From contig CALDHV010000063.1 of NCBI GenBank assembly GCA_937902305.1, positions 1 to 5,318 of the forward strand: DNA of 5,318 nt. The letters are read 5' to 3'. The notes under the pieces are model-generated. The model saw only the letters and a program-made list of their open reading frames with translations, did no database searches and was not told where the DNA came from. The stretch is from an uncultured Clostridia bacterium (lineage in GTDB: Bacteria > Bacillota > Clostridia > Oscillospirales > Acutalibacteraceae). Both the position numbers and the translations under genes were made by a program. This document shows, in pieces, positions 5,318 through 5,318 of this stretch. The stretch's first letter is position 1, and every line of letters begins with the position of its first letter.

Positions 5318-5318
5318 G

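Noticed and set aside
1..5318. Search for CRISPR arrays, tRNA/rRNA genes, insertion sequences, direct repeats, promoters, riboswitches and intrinsic terminators
   Set aside because: None was seen by eye. Coding sequence covers almost the whole window with gaps of 12 bases or less; a purine-responsive riboswitch or operator, if present, would lie upstream of the truncated end.

Overview
The window is a compact piece of a de novo purine biosynthesis operon, read entirely on the minus strand (right to left). The likely source is an anaerobic, high-GC member of the Clostridia, perhaps an Oscillospiraceae/Ruminococcaceae-like gut bacterium or a metagenomic contig from one. The reasons are strong AAGGAGG-type ribosome binding sites, the clostridial-looking PurC and stand-alone AICAR transformylase sequences, a PurF that keeps Fe-S ligand cysteines, and a PurO-type IMP cyclohydrolase. 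The lineage is an inference from protein character; no marker gene is present.

Layout in transcription order: the 3' part of purC (5317-4994, start outside the window); purF (4981-3557); purM (3551-2508); a small six-helix formate/nitrite transporter (FNT) family channel (2514-1909); purN (1907-1287); purO (1285-566); and the start of a stand-alone AICAR transformylase gene (from 553). Gaps are 1 to 12 bases, purM and the channel gene overlap by 7 bases, and each start has a Shine-Dalgarno sequence, mostly inside the gene upstream. No promoter, terminator, RNA gene, repeat array or insertion sequence is visible. There is no gene-free stretch longer than 12 bases.

The enzymes cover PRPP to phosphoribosylamine (PurF), GAR formylation (PurN), AIR formation (PurM), SAICAR formation (PurC), AICAR formylation (PurH C-terminal type) and IMP ring closure (PurO). 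PurD, PurL/Q/S, PurE and PurB are not in the window. Two steps use 10-formyl-tetrahydrofolate, so a formate channel in the operon makes metabolic sense.

Three things stand out. First, PurF has lost every canonical residue of its glutaminase site (nucleophilic Cys, Arg, Asn and Asp positions), yet keeps the PRPP loop and the four Fe-S cysteines. This suggests an ammonia-dependent enzyme or one needing a partner glutaminase. Second, an FNT channel sits between purM and purN, tightly coupled to both. Third, the last reading frame is a chimera: about 56 residues of AICAR transformylase run in frame into a SNF2-family helicase segment (1-385). That could be an assembly mis-join at the contig end or a real recombination, and the sequence alone cannot decide.
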